Positions 48,269 to 60,897 of a stretch of DNA of 64,000 bases are shown here, piece by piece. The notes beneath the pieces are model-generated. The model was given only the letters and a program-made list of their open reading frames with translations. It did no database searches and was not told where the DNA came from. Positions within the stretch are counted from its first letter, which is position 1, and every line of letters starts with the position of its first letter. The stretch is from Sapria himalayana (taxonomy: Eukaryota > Streptophyta > Magnoliopsida > Malpighiales > Rafflesiaceae): positions 1,488,001-1,552,000 of the forward strand of contig JAREIK010001468.1 of NCBI GenBank assembly GCA_029783825.1, read 5' to 3'. Both the position numbers and the translations under genes were made by a program.

Positions 48269-48589
48269 TATTGATATTGGGCCTTTTCTTCGGTTTGATG
48301 AATTTGGACTCATCGTATGCATATATGGACCTTAATTATCATGTCAATGTTTCTTCAATAAATAAAGCCATTTTTATCCTTACTATTTATTTATTAATAC
48401 TATATAAGTCATTTTTTATTAGTTTTGTTTTTTACTGGAATATCATTTTTATTATTGTTGTTTTTATCTTATTGCTCTCTATCTTCTCTCGGGATCTCCT
48501 TCATATTCTTTTTGGATTCTCTTCTTTATTCTAAAAATTTCTCTAATGTGATACTTGTTGAAGCTAATAACTTTAATTATATTACAACA
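48269..48589 (+). repeat. Copia 3' LTR
   Basis: Matches the 5' LTR (ATTGGGCCTT-TCTTCGGTTTGATG) with substitutions and an internal gap of about 25 bp. It ends ATTACAACA. Confidence 0.88.
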
Positions 48590-48649
48590 ATTTGAATCTA
48601 AGAACTCAAGGATAAATCAATCGACAAAACTTGTCTAATGCCATTAAAA

Positions 48650-49249
48650 CCAACTAATGGGGTGGTTAGGGCAGGGGTTATAATGTCTTTTCCTTGCGAA
48701 CCAATCAGTAGTGCTAGTGCCCTAGGGTGGTAGCAGTGCACCTGAAGGAAAGGTGTTTGAAAGCCACCCAATGGGTGAGATGAGCTCTAGGTTACGTAAT
48801 CAGAGGAGAGATAAGGAGAAAAAGGGAAGATGAAAGAGAGGAGGAGAGGAGAGAGGGAGAGACGAGAGAGAAAAGCGAACAATTAAACAAGCCACGTACA
48901 TAAGGGTCCACACGTTCAGGCAGTCTCCGTTGTCTGTTGCGCACAGAGTGTTGCCATTCCTGCGTGGTATCATTTTTACGTCCCATCTTCGTCACATTCA
49001 ATTCCTCTCTCTCTTTCTCTCTCTCTCTCCTCTCTGTGAGTTTTCTACCTCTTCTCGAACTCTGAAAACCCTTTTCTCATGAAATAAACATTAGGTGTCT
49101 ACCCAGATCAAAATAAACGAGAAAGAGTCTGTTCTACTTTCGAGACGCTGTTGTTGCCTTCTCTCTGAAGCTCCATTTTGGGAAAAGAAAATGGAAGTTC
49201 TCTGTTACTGCCTACGGGGAATGGCTCACTGAGTTTTTTTTATGTTAGT
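48650..49249 (+). promoter_or_regulatory. ALOG gene promoter and leader
   Basis: A CCAAT box (AACCAATCAG, 48699 onward), a GA-rich tract (48800-48873) and a CT-rich tract (49003-49032), the last typical of plant 5' leaders and of GAGA/BPC-factor binding. Three upstream AUGs precede the main start: 49079-49087 (Met-Lys-stop), 49191-49232 (13 residues), and 49242-49322, which overlaps the main start in another frame. The transcription start is not fixed from sequence. Confidence 0.5.
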
Positions 49250-49867
49250 ATGTCAGAATCAGGAGAACCTGCCCATGACCAGAATCAAGACCCGAGCTCA
49301 TCCGTATTGGATCCGGTTCTAGTAGAGGAATCGCCTCCAGCTCCACCTAGTCGATACGAGTCACAGAAAAGGCGAGACTGGAACACATTCTTGCAGTACT
49401 TGAAGAACCACAAGCCGCCATTAACGCTGCCATGGTGCAGTGGTGCCCACGTGATCGAGTTCTTGAAGTATCTGGATCAATTCGGGAAGACGAAGGTTCA
49501 CTCGAGCAGTTGCCCTTACTTCGGGAACTCGAACCCACCGGCTCCTTGCGGATGTCCTTTGAAACAGGCGTGGGGAAGCCTCGACGCGCTGATCGGACGA
49601 CTTCGAGCTGCTTACGAAGAGAATGGCGGCTTGCAGGAGTCAAACCCATTTGGCTCAAGGGCTGTGAGAATTTACCTGAGAGAAGTGAGAGAAGTGCAAG
49701 CCAAGGCGAGAGGAATTCCTTCCGAAAAGAAGAGGAAACGCACAGCCGGCCTGACAGTGACTGCCGTTGGTTCTTTCATTGGCAAAGGGAGCAGCGGCGG
49801 GAGCAGAGATGGAAGTGATGGCGCCGGTTCGAGCAGAGCTGCGACCACTTCCACCTCCTCCGCTTAG
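49250..49867 (+). CDS. LSH5: ALOG-domain (LSH/G1-like) transcription regulator
   Basis: A single-exon gene of 205 aa. I take the ATG at 49250 as the start; upstream in-frame DNA lacks an ATG back to the leader, and A at -3 suits initiation. Residues 1-33 are a Ser/Pro/acidic variable arm. About 34-165 is the ALOG domain: [40 protein letters not shown], a zinc-ribbon insert with H84, C88, C100 and C102, then [20 protein letters not shown] and [22 protein letters not shown] at 160-164 is the usual nuclear signal. The tail is Ser/Gly-rich. ALOG proteins are nuclear DNA-binding or co-repressor proteins that act in organ boundaries, meristems and light response. The family is certain. The LSH5 paralogue is inferred from flanking gene order. 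No intron, as is usual in the family. Confidence 0.93.
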   Translation: MSESGEPAHDQNQDPSSSVLDPVLVEESPPAPPSRYESQKRRDWNTFLQYLKNHKPPLTLPWCSGAHVIEFLKYLDQFGKTKVHSSSCPYFGNSNPPAPCGCPLKQAWGSLDALIGRLRAAYEENGGLQESNPFGSRAVRIYLREVREVQAKARGIPSEKKRKRTAGLTVTAVGSFIGKGSSGGSRDGSDGAGSSRAATTSTSSA

Positions 49868-51224
49868 TTGAACACAACTTTGAATGCTGTTGTTCGGCGT
49901 TCTTCCATTTTTTTCTCGGTTACTGTGTCTTTATCTTCTTTCTCGGTTATTGGGTATTCTCCATCTTTAAAGAAGATCAATTGGAATTATAGTTTGACAC
50001 GAAAGCGTATGGGATTGGCAGACTGAGCTATTCCATTGCTTTTTATGAGCTAACACATTATCCACACATCGTCTTCTTTATGATCTACCATTAATGTTCT
50101 TCCCCATGAACCAAATGCTGGCGTCTTCCTCATTGCGAGCAGAAACCAGAAAACTAGAAATTAGAAACTAAAAACCTCCATGTTTAGATTTTAAAATCTG
50201 AACCCAGATGCATAAATCGCTCATCGTTTTGTCACGTGGGTATGCCATAGGCATCACAATCCTTCGAAGGTTATAAAAGCTGCAACCATGGAGAATCTTC
50301 ATTGCTGACTCTATCTTCTACATTTCGTATGTATCATCGTCAAATTATCTGTTAATTTTCCTTGCTAATTCTAACTGATAACGCGCATATATGCACAAAT
50401 ATTTTCAAATTCACTTTATGTTACTCAACAATTAGGGTTTCAGCTCGAAGATTCAACAATTTGTAACATAGTTTTCTACATTTCAGAATCAACTTGCCCC
50501 GATCTTTCTTTTTCTTTATACCTTCTTTTTTTCTTCTCTCTCACAAAGAATCCTTCCTCCAGTCAAGTCGATCAATTCTTGCAAGTGGCTCCAATTGATT
50601 TCCTTAGTTTCGTGCTTCGTAAGATCAAAAGCCAAGAGAGCAAGATGGAAGATAATTGTTGATGTCGATGGCGAATGCAAGCCCCACTAACTCCTGTCTC
50701 CAGATATTCGAGATACCTCAACTCTAACTTCTATTGGGAAGAACAACTAGCTGAAGGAACCAAAGAAATCGTCAACAACAACATATTTCCTAGAATCAAG
50801 AAGTCTAATAAGATGTTCTTCTTAAAGAATTTCTAGGTGACAAGAATGTAGGATATAGAGCTTTGATCACTAAGAACAGAGCTAGAAAAAATGGAGATGA
50901 GGAAGAACAATACTCCAGGCGATCGAGTTCTATTTAGGGTTCATGCTGCTGAGAATATTTAGATTAATCTCTAAGATACGTTTGATCCAATTGTGATGGT
51001 GATTGAAGAAACACACGAGTTTCTTGATTCTCCCACAACACATGAACAAAGTCTCATTCGGCGTTCTAAATTTCTTTTTATGAAGTAACCTTTCAATCAA
51101 AATTATCCAACACATTCTCAAAATGTTTGGTGTTTTGCTCTCCCACTTAATGTTTGAACCTGAAGATTCAATATTATTATACATCATATATAAAATATTA
51201 GTGTTTTGATAACTTTATAGTTTC
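49868..51224. other. 3' flank of ALOG gene, nothing assigned
   Basis: The first 150 bp are T-rich and probably 3' UTR. TTATAAAAGC near 50270 is TATA-like. Beyond that, 50600-51180 is of middling G+C with short interrupted frames on both strands; I recognise no family. Confidence 0.35.
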
Positions 51225-51308
51225 AAAAAAAAAAAAAATTCTGTTAAAAACAAAAAAAAAACAAAAAAAAAAACAAAAAAAAAAAACAAAAAAAAAAAAA
51301 AAAAAAAA

Positions 51309-51362
<54 letters not shown>

Positions 51363-51590
51363 AAAAAAAAAAACAAAAAAAAACAAAAAAAAAACAAAAA
51401 AAAAAAAACAAAACAAAAAAAAAAACAAAAAAAAAACAAAAAAAAAACAAAAAAAAAAAAAATAAAAAAAAAAAAAAATAAAAAAAATTAAAAAAAAATT
51501 AAAAAAAATTAAAAAAAAATTAAAAAAAATTAAAAAAAACAAAAAAAAACAAAAATCAAAAATAAAAAAAAATCAAAATAAAAAACAATG
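51225..51590. repeat. Poly-A/C compound low-complexity tract
   Basis: About 365 bp of A-runs broken by single C, then by T. Long open frames on the minus strand here are only Phe-rich read-through of the repeat. Confidence 0.9.
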
Positions 51591-51824
51591 GGTTATTTAC
51601 ATTCATTTTTTATTAGATATTTTTAGAGGCAACTGTCTGATTATATTTATAGGCAAAATATAAAATATATTAGAATTACCAATAATTCACTTCAATTACG
51701 AATTACCATTCCATAATTTTCACAATGAGTAGAATAGATTAAGAAATTAATAATTGCTTTTTTTTTTCTCTTTTATTAATTCGCACCAATTACGATTTAC
51801 CAAAGAATTCTCAACTCCCTCCAC

Positions 51825-51855
<31 letters not shown>

Positions 51856-52034
51856 ATTTCCTCGTCTATAACACGATACAATTGACACATCAAGGTCGCC
51901 TTATGCATGATTCCCAATTATTAATTATATTTAATAAATTTAAAATGTAATTATAAGCCAAAAATTATATATATTTGTAATGGAGAGCCGCTGAAAAAAT
52001 TCACAATGGATTCAATGCGAGGCGTGGCAAATGA
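51591..52034. other. 3' flank of Rab3GAP-like gene
   Basis: A+T-rich, with a (CT)n / CTCTCTAT stretch at 51821-51860. It likely includes the Rab3GAP-like 3' UTR. Confidence 0.4.
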
Positions 52035-55000
52035 TCAATCATGGGAAGCAACTGCGAGAGCAACACGGAGATCATTTGATGTTCCACAGATGTACATGCG
52101 ATGAGCGTGCATTTCACGCGGGATACAAGACGGGCGTACTGACGCATAGCGGCTATTTGGAAGAAGATGATCGGGAACTGAAAATATGACTTCTCTAGTG
52201 GTAGGTTCATGGCCGTTGAGGTGATTACCGATGCTCAGCACTTTTCTCCACGACTGGTTCGCAGTCGGCGATCTGAACATTTCCGAAACCACCGATCTCT
52301 CGTGCAATCGTACCTCCTGCTTCATGCCAAAACCCTAAGCCAAAGAAAAAAGTAGAGAAAAATATGAGAGAGTTCGGCAAGAGAGATATTCTATTCATCC
52401 AGCTTCCTTAGAGACTCTTCTTCTTCTTCTTCTTCGAGTTTACCTGTTGATTGTAGTAATTGCTGAAAATCGAACCAGAGAGGCGAGGAGCTCGTGCAAA
52501 CTTGCGATGAAGAGAGGCTGCAACAGTTAGTGACTTCTCAACCTGTTCAAAGACGCCGCAGAGGCGTCTCAGATCCTCAAGAACTTCACTGCTGGCACTC
52601 ATGCATGTTTCTGCAACACAGATGAGAGTGACTTGCTCCATTCCCTACAAAGGAGCTCTGCAACTAAAGCCTAAAACCAGGGAAGAAGAAGAAAAGGAAC
52701 TCTACTCAAAGACTTCAAAGTAGATGCAAGGGCAAGGTGCAGTTGCTCCAATTCCGATGCCATCTTCTCCAAGCCTCCAAAATTAGTCTGGTTTAGAGTA
52801 TCGGCGGACGCCATGAAAGCAGTGCAGACCATCTGATTCCAGAAGTTGGTGCGGTTTCAACGTCTCCAAGTAATGGAGTATCTGCGGTTCCATAATCCAG
52901 AATTGAAATGCAGAATAAAGCATAAGAACCTCAAGAGCATCTTGCACCAAAGCACATTCTATTGGAAGTAGTGCCATGGCAGAGATATGCAAATCCTTCG
53001 CAGTTCCAGGTACTCCATTTTCAATAATAAGCTCTCATTGAATTGCACTCTCACACGCAGACACACACACACATTCCATTAACACTAAGAGTAGAAGTGA
53101 TTGCATAAAATATCATGAACGAACTTACGAACATGTCAAACATCCATGAATACATGTTGATGCATCATATATTCATGCACCAATTTGAGGAATAATATGA
53201 ACCACGACCCCCAAAATAATAATTCTCTTTATAAGTCAATAATAACACTACTCACAAGTTATTCTAATCAGGTGGGGTTGATTGTATGAATCTTATTTTT
53301 CTAATCAATTTTGTTAAAAATTATATTTACTATTAATCATTTAGTTATTAAATTATTATTTATTATTTTTACTTAATTTTTCTTAGACGTACAACTATTT
53401 CTGTCTTCTCTATCCACTCAAGAGTATCATAATTCCTAATTAGGAGTGTAACCGAGCCGAGGCGAGCCGAGTATTAGGCAGGCTAGGCTAGGCTAGGCTC
53501 GGCTCGGCTTTAAAGAAGTAGGCTCGAGCTTTTCTACAAGCCTGTTTATGAGCTGACGAGCCGAGTTTGAGGGTGCTCGGGCTCGGCTCGTTTAACTTAC
53601 GAGCTTATTCACAAGCTTGGTTCAAGAGTTTGTTCACGAGTATGTTTAACGAGCTTGCTCACAAGCTTATTTACGATCCTATTTATGAGCTGACGAGCTG
53701 AGTTTAAGAGTGCTCGGGCTCGGCTCGTTTAACTTACGAGCCTCAAAATGATATTTGAGAATTAAAAAAAATATTTATCTAAAATAGTCAACATAAAACT
53801 AAATTAAAAAGATAAGATAATAAAAATTCAATTAACTTGATTGAAGTTCAATAGTTAAAATATTCATCATGTTCATTTGTAGCTAAAATTTATTGTGCAT
53901 CAAGCCTTCTCAATGTTAACGAGCCGAGTTTGAGGGAGCTCGAGCTCAGCTCATTTAACTTTCGAGCCTCAAAATGATGTTCGGGCTCGGCTCGTTTAAC
54001 TTAATAAACGAGTTCGAGCGAGCTTCCAACGAGCCAAATGCCGAGCAGCTCACGAGCAGCTCGTCTCGGTTACAGCCCTATTCCTAACCAGTATATTATG
54101 ATGTCTGTGTTGAAAATGATCAAACCACCTCAGATAATTCTCCTTCATCCAAAACCGTGCCGGGCTAGCTCTCGGCACAGCTCGTTATGTGCCGAGCCAG
54201 GCACGGATCGGTACCATGGCCCAAAGGCCGAAGTAACCCGGCCTCGTGCCAGCCCAGCCCAGCCTGTGTGACACCTCTAATTATGAGTAACACTATTGCC
54301 GCACCCATCTCATATTTTACTAGTAGAGAAAAACAATTTTTTAGCATCATGTTTTATATTTACTAAGAAATAATTTTTTAGTGTTTCATAGGTAAATTTT
54401 GGGTATTAGTTTTCCAAACTTTTTTAGTGCCCTTGACTACTAAGACTTGGTAGAAAGACATCTCATTATTCATGTATTAGTCGTAGAGGAAGTATTAGCC
54501 AGGTAAAAATAGAGACATGGAAATCTCAAATCATAGTAACATATTTGCAGAGATGAAGTCAAGAGTACTACAAATTACTTAGAGTGATACACCAACTACC
54601 AAAATCATATAAATATCCTTCCAAAATTATTCTGTTGGGGTTCTTACTACAGAGAATATATAAAACACCTCATCTCCAAGTAATAAATGATTTATGGTTC
54701 ATCTTCTTACCTCATGCTCCTGAGATATTGACTCATGAGCTAAAAGTCACAATGTGAGTAATCATTTTTTTTAATATTTTTTTTGCTCTTATTTCATAAA
54801 TGTTATAATAGCAAAATACAAATTATGACAAATAATTGATTATAATATTAATCAACTTGTAAAAAAAAAAAAATAAAAAAAAATAAAATAAATAAAATAA
54901 ATAAAGAAAATAAAAGAAATAAAAGAAAACAATAAAAACAAATAAAAATAAAAAACATAAAAAAATAAAAAAATAAAAAAAATTAAAAAAAATAAAAAAA

Positions 55001-58000
55001 AAATAAAAAAAAATTTGGGGGGGGTGGGAAAAAATATTATGCAACCTGTTTATTTATTTTATGTATTTTCTTTATTCAAGTTGCTTAGATGATCTTTTTT
55101 TTGCGAGTTAACTTTGTTTTTTATTTTACTGATTTTACTTTATAAAATCAAAAAAAAAAAAAAAAAAAACTTGACATTCTACTAGATACTTGAATATTAT
55201 TGACTAATTACTCATTTATTTTCAACTTTGGTACTCATCATTGACCAGATTAAGAATGTTAGATATATAAAATATAAAAATATATAACTTCATATCTGGT
55301 TTGATAAAATTTCATAAGAACTTATTCATCTGATACACTCAACAAAATAAGAACATAATAACAATAAGCCTTGAGATAAATATAATTATTATGTCCCATT
55401 TATTAATGATTACAAATGTTTTTTTGGCTAATTTTTTTTTGCTCATAAATTTTCTCTATTCTTTAATTATTTCATAAAAACTAAAATTAATATAATAAAA
55501 AAATAAAAAAATATTAGGCGTGCCAAAACCTAAAAGTATGTCTAATAGTTTTAATATTTATTGAATTGATAGTTGAATCATATATTTAATCTCTTATTCT
55601 AGTACACTCCCACAAAATAAGATTACAAAAAAATAATTATTTGGTTGAAATGATACACTTATTTTTAGCAGAAGAGCTGTAAAATATTTTTATGAATACA
55701 TGATTTTAATTACAAAATATTTAATCAATCAAATATACTCTCTCTTAAAATTTTTTAGAGAATTTGCTTTGCATAAGATTTCTCATCATGTTGAAACAAG
55801 ATGTCACAGAGGATAATAACTATATCTTTCTTAATTAATCTAATACTCAAAAATAATACAAGTTTTACTCACATAATACTGCTAAAATATTAATAAGTGC
55901 TAATATTATATTTTTTTGAGAATTATTCATTATTTAAAAAGTCTTAGATGAGTAAGTATTTAGGAGATACATCTAGATATTATATTTTTCTTATCTCTTT
56001 ATACTATTGGATTTCCAACCAGGAGAGTGGATTAATTACTTCACATTATGATGATATTCCCATGAAATCATCATTCATATTTCATATCAACATGTATATA
56101 ATAAGTTAATCCTGGAGAGAGTGAGTGATTTTTAAGTTGAGAAAATTTAACTCAAAAAATTATTTTGATTCCATCTTTGGATGAGTCATAAATTAAGAAA
56201 CTTAATCACATATGAACTTAATCACATATAATTTTGATCATTATCCAAAAAAATAAAAGAATTGTACTTAATATTATATCTCATATGTATTATCATACTT
56301 AGGTGTGAAACGGGCCAAACGGCCTGGGCACAACCCACAACATGGCACGACACTATTCAGTAGCACATGGCTCTGCACAGCTAGAGGTGTCAAACGGCAC
56401 GTGTCGGGCCGGCCACAGCACGGTACAGAAACCGTGCTGTGGGCCCCCGAACGGTTCGCCGAGTTCGGCCCGGTCTGGCCGAACCCTAAATTTAAAAAAA
56501 AAAATTAGGATTTCGGCACGGTGCCGGGCCAATGGGCCACGGCACCGTGCCGGGCAACGAGGCCCGGTTGGCCTCGGCACGGCACGATTGTGCAGTGATC
56601 GGGCACGGCACGAACTCGGGCACGGGAAATTTCAGTGTCGGGCCTGCCCAGGCACGGGTGAACCGTGCAATGCCTTGTGCCGAGCTGGGCCCGCCCGGTT
56701 GACACCTCTATGCACAGCACAGTTCAGAAATATGCCTAATCCTAGACCACGCTGCTTCGGGGCACGACTCATACTATAATGGGCCAGCTCCAGTCATGCT
56801 TCGTGTCGTGCTAGGCACGACACACGAACATTTACCCAATGAAAGAGGGAGCAGCCTGTTACGGAAAGCTAGCTTCATATAGAATAAGCTTGAAAGCAGC
56901 CTGAAGGCCTCCTTCCCCCCTCAACCGAATCAAGGCTCAGGGAAAGAAGCCCTGTGCGAGAAAACCATACAACATTTCCCCAATCCCCGTTCTTTTGAAA
57001 GTAGCTAGGCTAGTACGACATAAACTAAGCTATAAGTAAGTTCTTTTGAAAGCTTCATATAGGCTAGTAGCATATAGAATATGCTTGGCCCGGTGACATG
57101 ATCCCCAAGCTCGGGACTAACTACAATCATGTAATGGTCACGGGTCAAGTTCTATTGGGTGACTACCCCTGATGGAGCAAGTTTTTTTATAAATCCAGCC
57201 ACATAAGTCGAATCTTATTTACATAGCCGATTACAATTGATCAAATACTGTCCATTATGTGAGCCAACCATACCATGCCGACACAGCACATCCCATTTGA
57301 CACCTCTAATCATACTTATATTTTCTCATTTTTCTTTATTTTTTTTATTTTTTTTTATTTTTTACGGTACTAAGATGTCTAACTCTTCTTCTGAGATAAT
57401 ATCCCATCCAACATGGCATAAGATCATATTTGAAGAGATAAATTACTTTTACTCGAATAAAATTTTAGAACAAGTACTTTGATTTTCATTACAAATTTTA
57501 TTATAAAATATAAACTATAGATGAGCATTAACTCTGAAAACTATTCCAAATAAAAAGATAAATCATTTTAAGATGAGACTCGTTATGAGATGAGATATCA
57601 AATATATCTAACAATTTTTAACAATTTTTAACAATTTTTAATTCATTGTGACACTAAATTTTAAGATCCAAACCAAATCCTCTATTTACAAGTGTACCAT
57701 ACATAACTCTTTATCTTTTAAGAGGTATCAAACAATTGTGTCTGGATGTGCCGACCTAATTTTGAAACTAGGTCATGCTGGTTAAGCATGGCTCGAACCC
57801 AAGCGGGCTTGGTTTAGACACCAGGCGGGCCCAGGCATGTGTAGGGCTAGGTTCTGGCCTTGCCGAGGCAACTTTCAAGGGATGCGCCATAAAACTTATC
57901 TAGTGTTTCCAAGGGCAGAAAGGTAATTACATAATACTAAAACCCGACCTTTTCTCCCTCCCGATTTGAATCAAGAAGAGGCTTCTGCTCGGAGGCTGGC

Positions 58001-60862
58001 AACGGGGGGGCTTGATTCCAAATTTCCCACCACACGTGGTTCCCTTGGTCAGACATTCTCTGCGAAAGTCGACCTCGCGGAGGCCAATCATCCTTCAGTG
58101 TCACCCCTGGTGAACCGTCGGCATGTCCTGCTTCGGTCTCAGCATCCTCCCAATCTCCCGGTGAATGCCACCTGATAAAATCTTCGAAAACAGCATCTGG
58201 ATTTGCTGCTTTGAATGCTGACATGTCTGCTCGGATTTTCGAAATCAATATAAAACTTTTCAGCCAGAACTCGAGCTCTTTAAATGGAGGCAGGCAAATA
58301 TAAAGTAGACTAGTAACTATCATAACAGGCCAGAGAAATAAAGGAGTTGAATTTTATTTATTACCTGATGATAAGATTTTTCTCTCCAACTGAGCAGGCA
58401 TGTTCTGCGTAAACAGGGAGGATCGAAAATCAAGAACATAGTTTTTAAATGGCCATGAGACACACAAAAGCACAAAAATCTCTTATAGAGTGACATGCAG
58501 CCTAAGTAAGATGCATATCAATTTTATAAAATATGATTGAATACCTAATTTATTCAATAAAAAATTTAATATTCAAAATATTTAAAAAAATATAAAATAA
58601 AAAAAATAGAATTATATAAATTTCAATACCTAATTACAAATTTTTAGAATAAAAATATTAAAAAAATAAAGAAAAAATTAAATAAGGTGCGTATCATGAC
58701 TAGCGAGACACTATAATAAGAAGTAACTGTGCCTTGAGATTACGCATGCTAAAAGCACTTCTTTTGTATAAATGACAATTACTTGCAACATAAGGACCAG
58801 ATAAAATTATAAACCATGCCTTTTTGTTGAATGGAACTCTGTGTGAGATACTTATCTTTTATTAATATTAGGGTTTAAGATTTATCCCTAATTCAAGAAC
58901 TCTGTGTGACAATTACTTATCTTTTTGATTTTTAGAAATAAAATTATTAAGATATTAATTTCTCTCATATCTCACGTGAATCATAATATTTTATTAATAT
59001 TTTATTAATATTTTATTTCTAAAATATTTGTAAAATCCAGATAGTGATTTTTATGTATTTACCAGCATTTTCATCCAAGCTTAGTTGTTAGTGTATTCTC
59101 ATTCTCCTCCTTTTTCTCTACGTGAAAAAAGAAACTAACAGTAAGAGCTTACAACTGAATTGCTGGCGGCTTCAACAGCCTGCATTCGTTCTTCATGAAT
59201 GTCTTCTGTCATGGGCAGCGAATCCTACATAAATTAGTATGGCCAAGAATCGGACAAGTAAATTTAACTAGTGGAAGCTTAACCACAGCATACTTAACTA
59301 CAGCGTAGGGTATCTTAGAGAACATGCTTGGAGACCTGAGTGAAGGGAACGTGCATGCACTGATATGACTTTAAGAGCATCATCGACACCAGCACACTGG
59401 CAGAACCTCTCCTCTTGGAATCTGACGAACGAGCAGCAGGAGCAATAGATTTGCTTCCCATGCCGCCCGTTGATCCCAATGTTCTAGGCCCACATGAATT
59501 GCCACCTACTAGGCAGCTGCACATCAGGAATCACAATTAAGAAAATTATAACCAAGACTCAATACGAGGATCAAGAAAACTATGCCTTTGTATTATGTAC
59601 TAGGTACAACCTTTCGATACAAGCCACAAAGAAGTCTCATTTTAGGCTTACACAACTAGAGGCGTCGATTGGGCCGGGCGACCCAAGGCACGGCACGGTC
59701 AAGAACCGTGCAGCTCCATGCCACGGTTAGTGTCGTGCTGGATCGGGAACCATGACGGGCCAGGCGCTACCCGTGCGCCTGGCCCGGTAGCACGGTTAAC
59801 TAGATTGGGGACCCGGGACTAACTATCAGTCATGGTTCAAGACCCGTCGGGTGCCATTGTGCCGTGCTGGGCTGGACAATTGGTTCCCGTGCCTGGCACT
59901 GCATTTTCATGCCCATAGTTTTATAAAGTACAAAGCGCACCAATGCGCAAATGTTTCTTGGAGCTTTGAGGTGCAAGGCGCACATAAGACGTGTGTTTTT
60001 GTGAAGTTAAATATGACTTTAGATACACATAAATTTTTATTAAATATGAATCTATTGATAAAAAAATAAATATTCCTAATATTTAAATAAATTTTAATAA
60101 AAAAAATAAATAAAATTATATAAATTTCAATATATAATTACAAATTTTGAGAATAAATATATATTTTTTTTAAAAAACTATAGTATATAAGGCGCGCCTC
60201 TTCAGTAAGGTGCATGCCTTGGAAGACGAGACGTTATAGCTAGGGAGTGGTTGTGCCTTGAGCCTAGGCGTGCCTTTCACAACTAAGGTTATCAATATCT
60301 GGTGCATAAGGCGATGCGTGTCTCCGATGCTTATTATCACACTAGGATACGACCTCTTTTAATTTTCATACAACCAAAGTATAACAAGTCAATATTGATA
60401 TGAACTGTTAATGTGATTCTTTCTATAGTTATAACAAGTCAATATTAATATACAATCTCTTTCTTCCACAGCTCTCTCTTTGCTCGTTCTACGAGAATAA
60501 CTAACAACTTGCTAACATTCCAAAAGCAAAACATATACTAGCCTCTCTTAAAACCTGGCGCTAACAGTTAAATCAAAAACAAAGGAGTCGTCACTTGCTT
60601 ACTTCACCTGTCATGGATTCCAGCAATCTCTCCGCTGGGTATTATAAATCTAGGCATTTCACTGCTAGCCAGATCAACATCCTGCTATGTACACTTGATA
60701 AGACTTGGAACTCAAGAGAGAGTCGGAGAAAGAAAAACAAAAACTTTCACCATCACCATTTCATGAGCACTGGTCAGCTCGTTGCTTTCAATACAATCCT
60801 GAAATTCTTCGTTCAGTTCCCATTTCTTCTCAATACAAATAGAAAGCTAGCATAAAAAAAAT

Positions 60863-60897
<35 letters not shown>

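Larger units (their letters stand above)
43881..48589 (+). mobile_element. Ty1/copia LTR retrotransposon (decayed, both LTRs present)
   Basis: LTRs at 43881-44224 (344 bp, TGTTGATATTGGG..ACAACA) and 48269-48589 (321 bp; first bases TATTG, so the TG has decayed). A 5-bp ATTTG duplication flanks the element. A primer-binding site resembling initiator-Met tRNA (TGGGTATCAGAGC) starts at 44226. A purine-rich tract (AAATGGGAGAGAA) precedes the 3' LTR. The 4,709 bp length suits copia, and the gene order is gag, integrase, RT, RNase H. The LTRs differ at many positions by eye, so the insertion is old. It lies between the CCR-like and ALOG genes, on the same strand as both. Confidence 0.9.
54280..57740 (+). 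pseudogene. Decayed Ty1/copia pol relic 3, split by nested elements
   Basis: At 55310-55500 the plus strand resembles relic 2 (ELIHLIHS..K-EHN, VPFINDYKCF) of the integrase core. At 57370-57600 it resembles the RT entry (SSSEIISHPTWHKIIFEEI, LTLKTIPN). The piece 56300-57308 is a later insertion with its own 8-bp duplication. Low-complexity A/T tracts occur at 54855-55016 and 55149-55169. No LTRs are recognised. Confidence 0.5.

Noticed and set aside
49178..49249. N-terminal extension of the ALOG frame (24 codons)
   Set aside because: It begins with TTG, not ATG, and has no similarity to ALOG proteins. The ATG at 49250 is the first in-frame start.
49347..49854. Alternative frames on both strands over the ALOG gene
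   Set aside because: Shadows of a G+C-rich conserved domain. Only the 49250-49867 frame shows ALOG homology.
51198..51542. Phe-rich open frames
   Set aside because: Direct read-through of the poly-A/C tract.
52882..53000. Open frame continuous with Rab3GAP-like exon 52881-52706 on its 5' side
   Set aside because: A good acceptor (CCGCAG) precedes ATACTCC and joins in phase to ..GREGEK-type coding at 57949. The extra residues match nothing I recall in the family.
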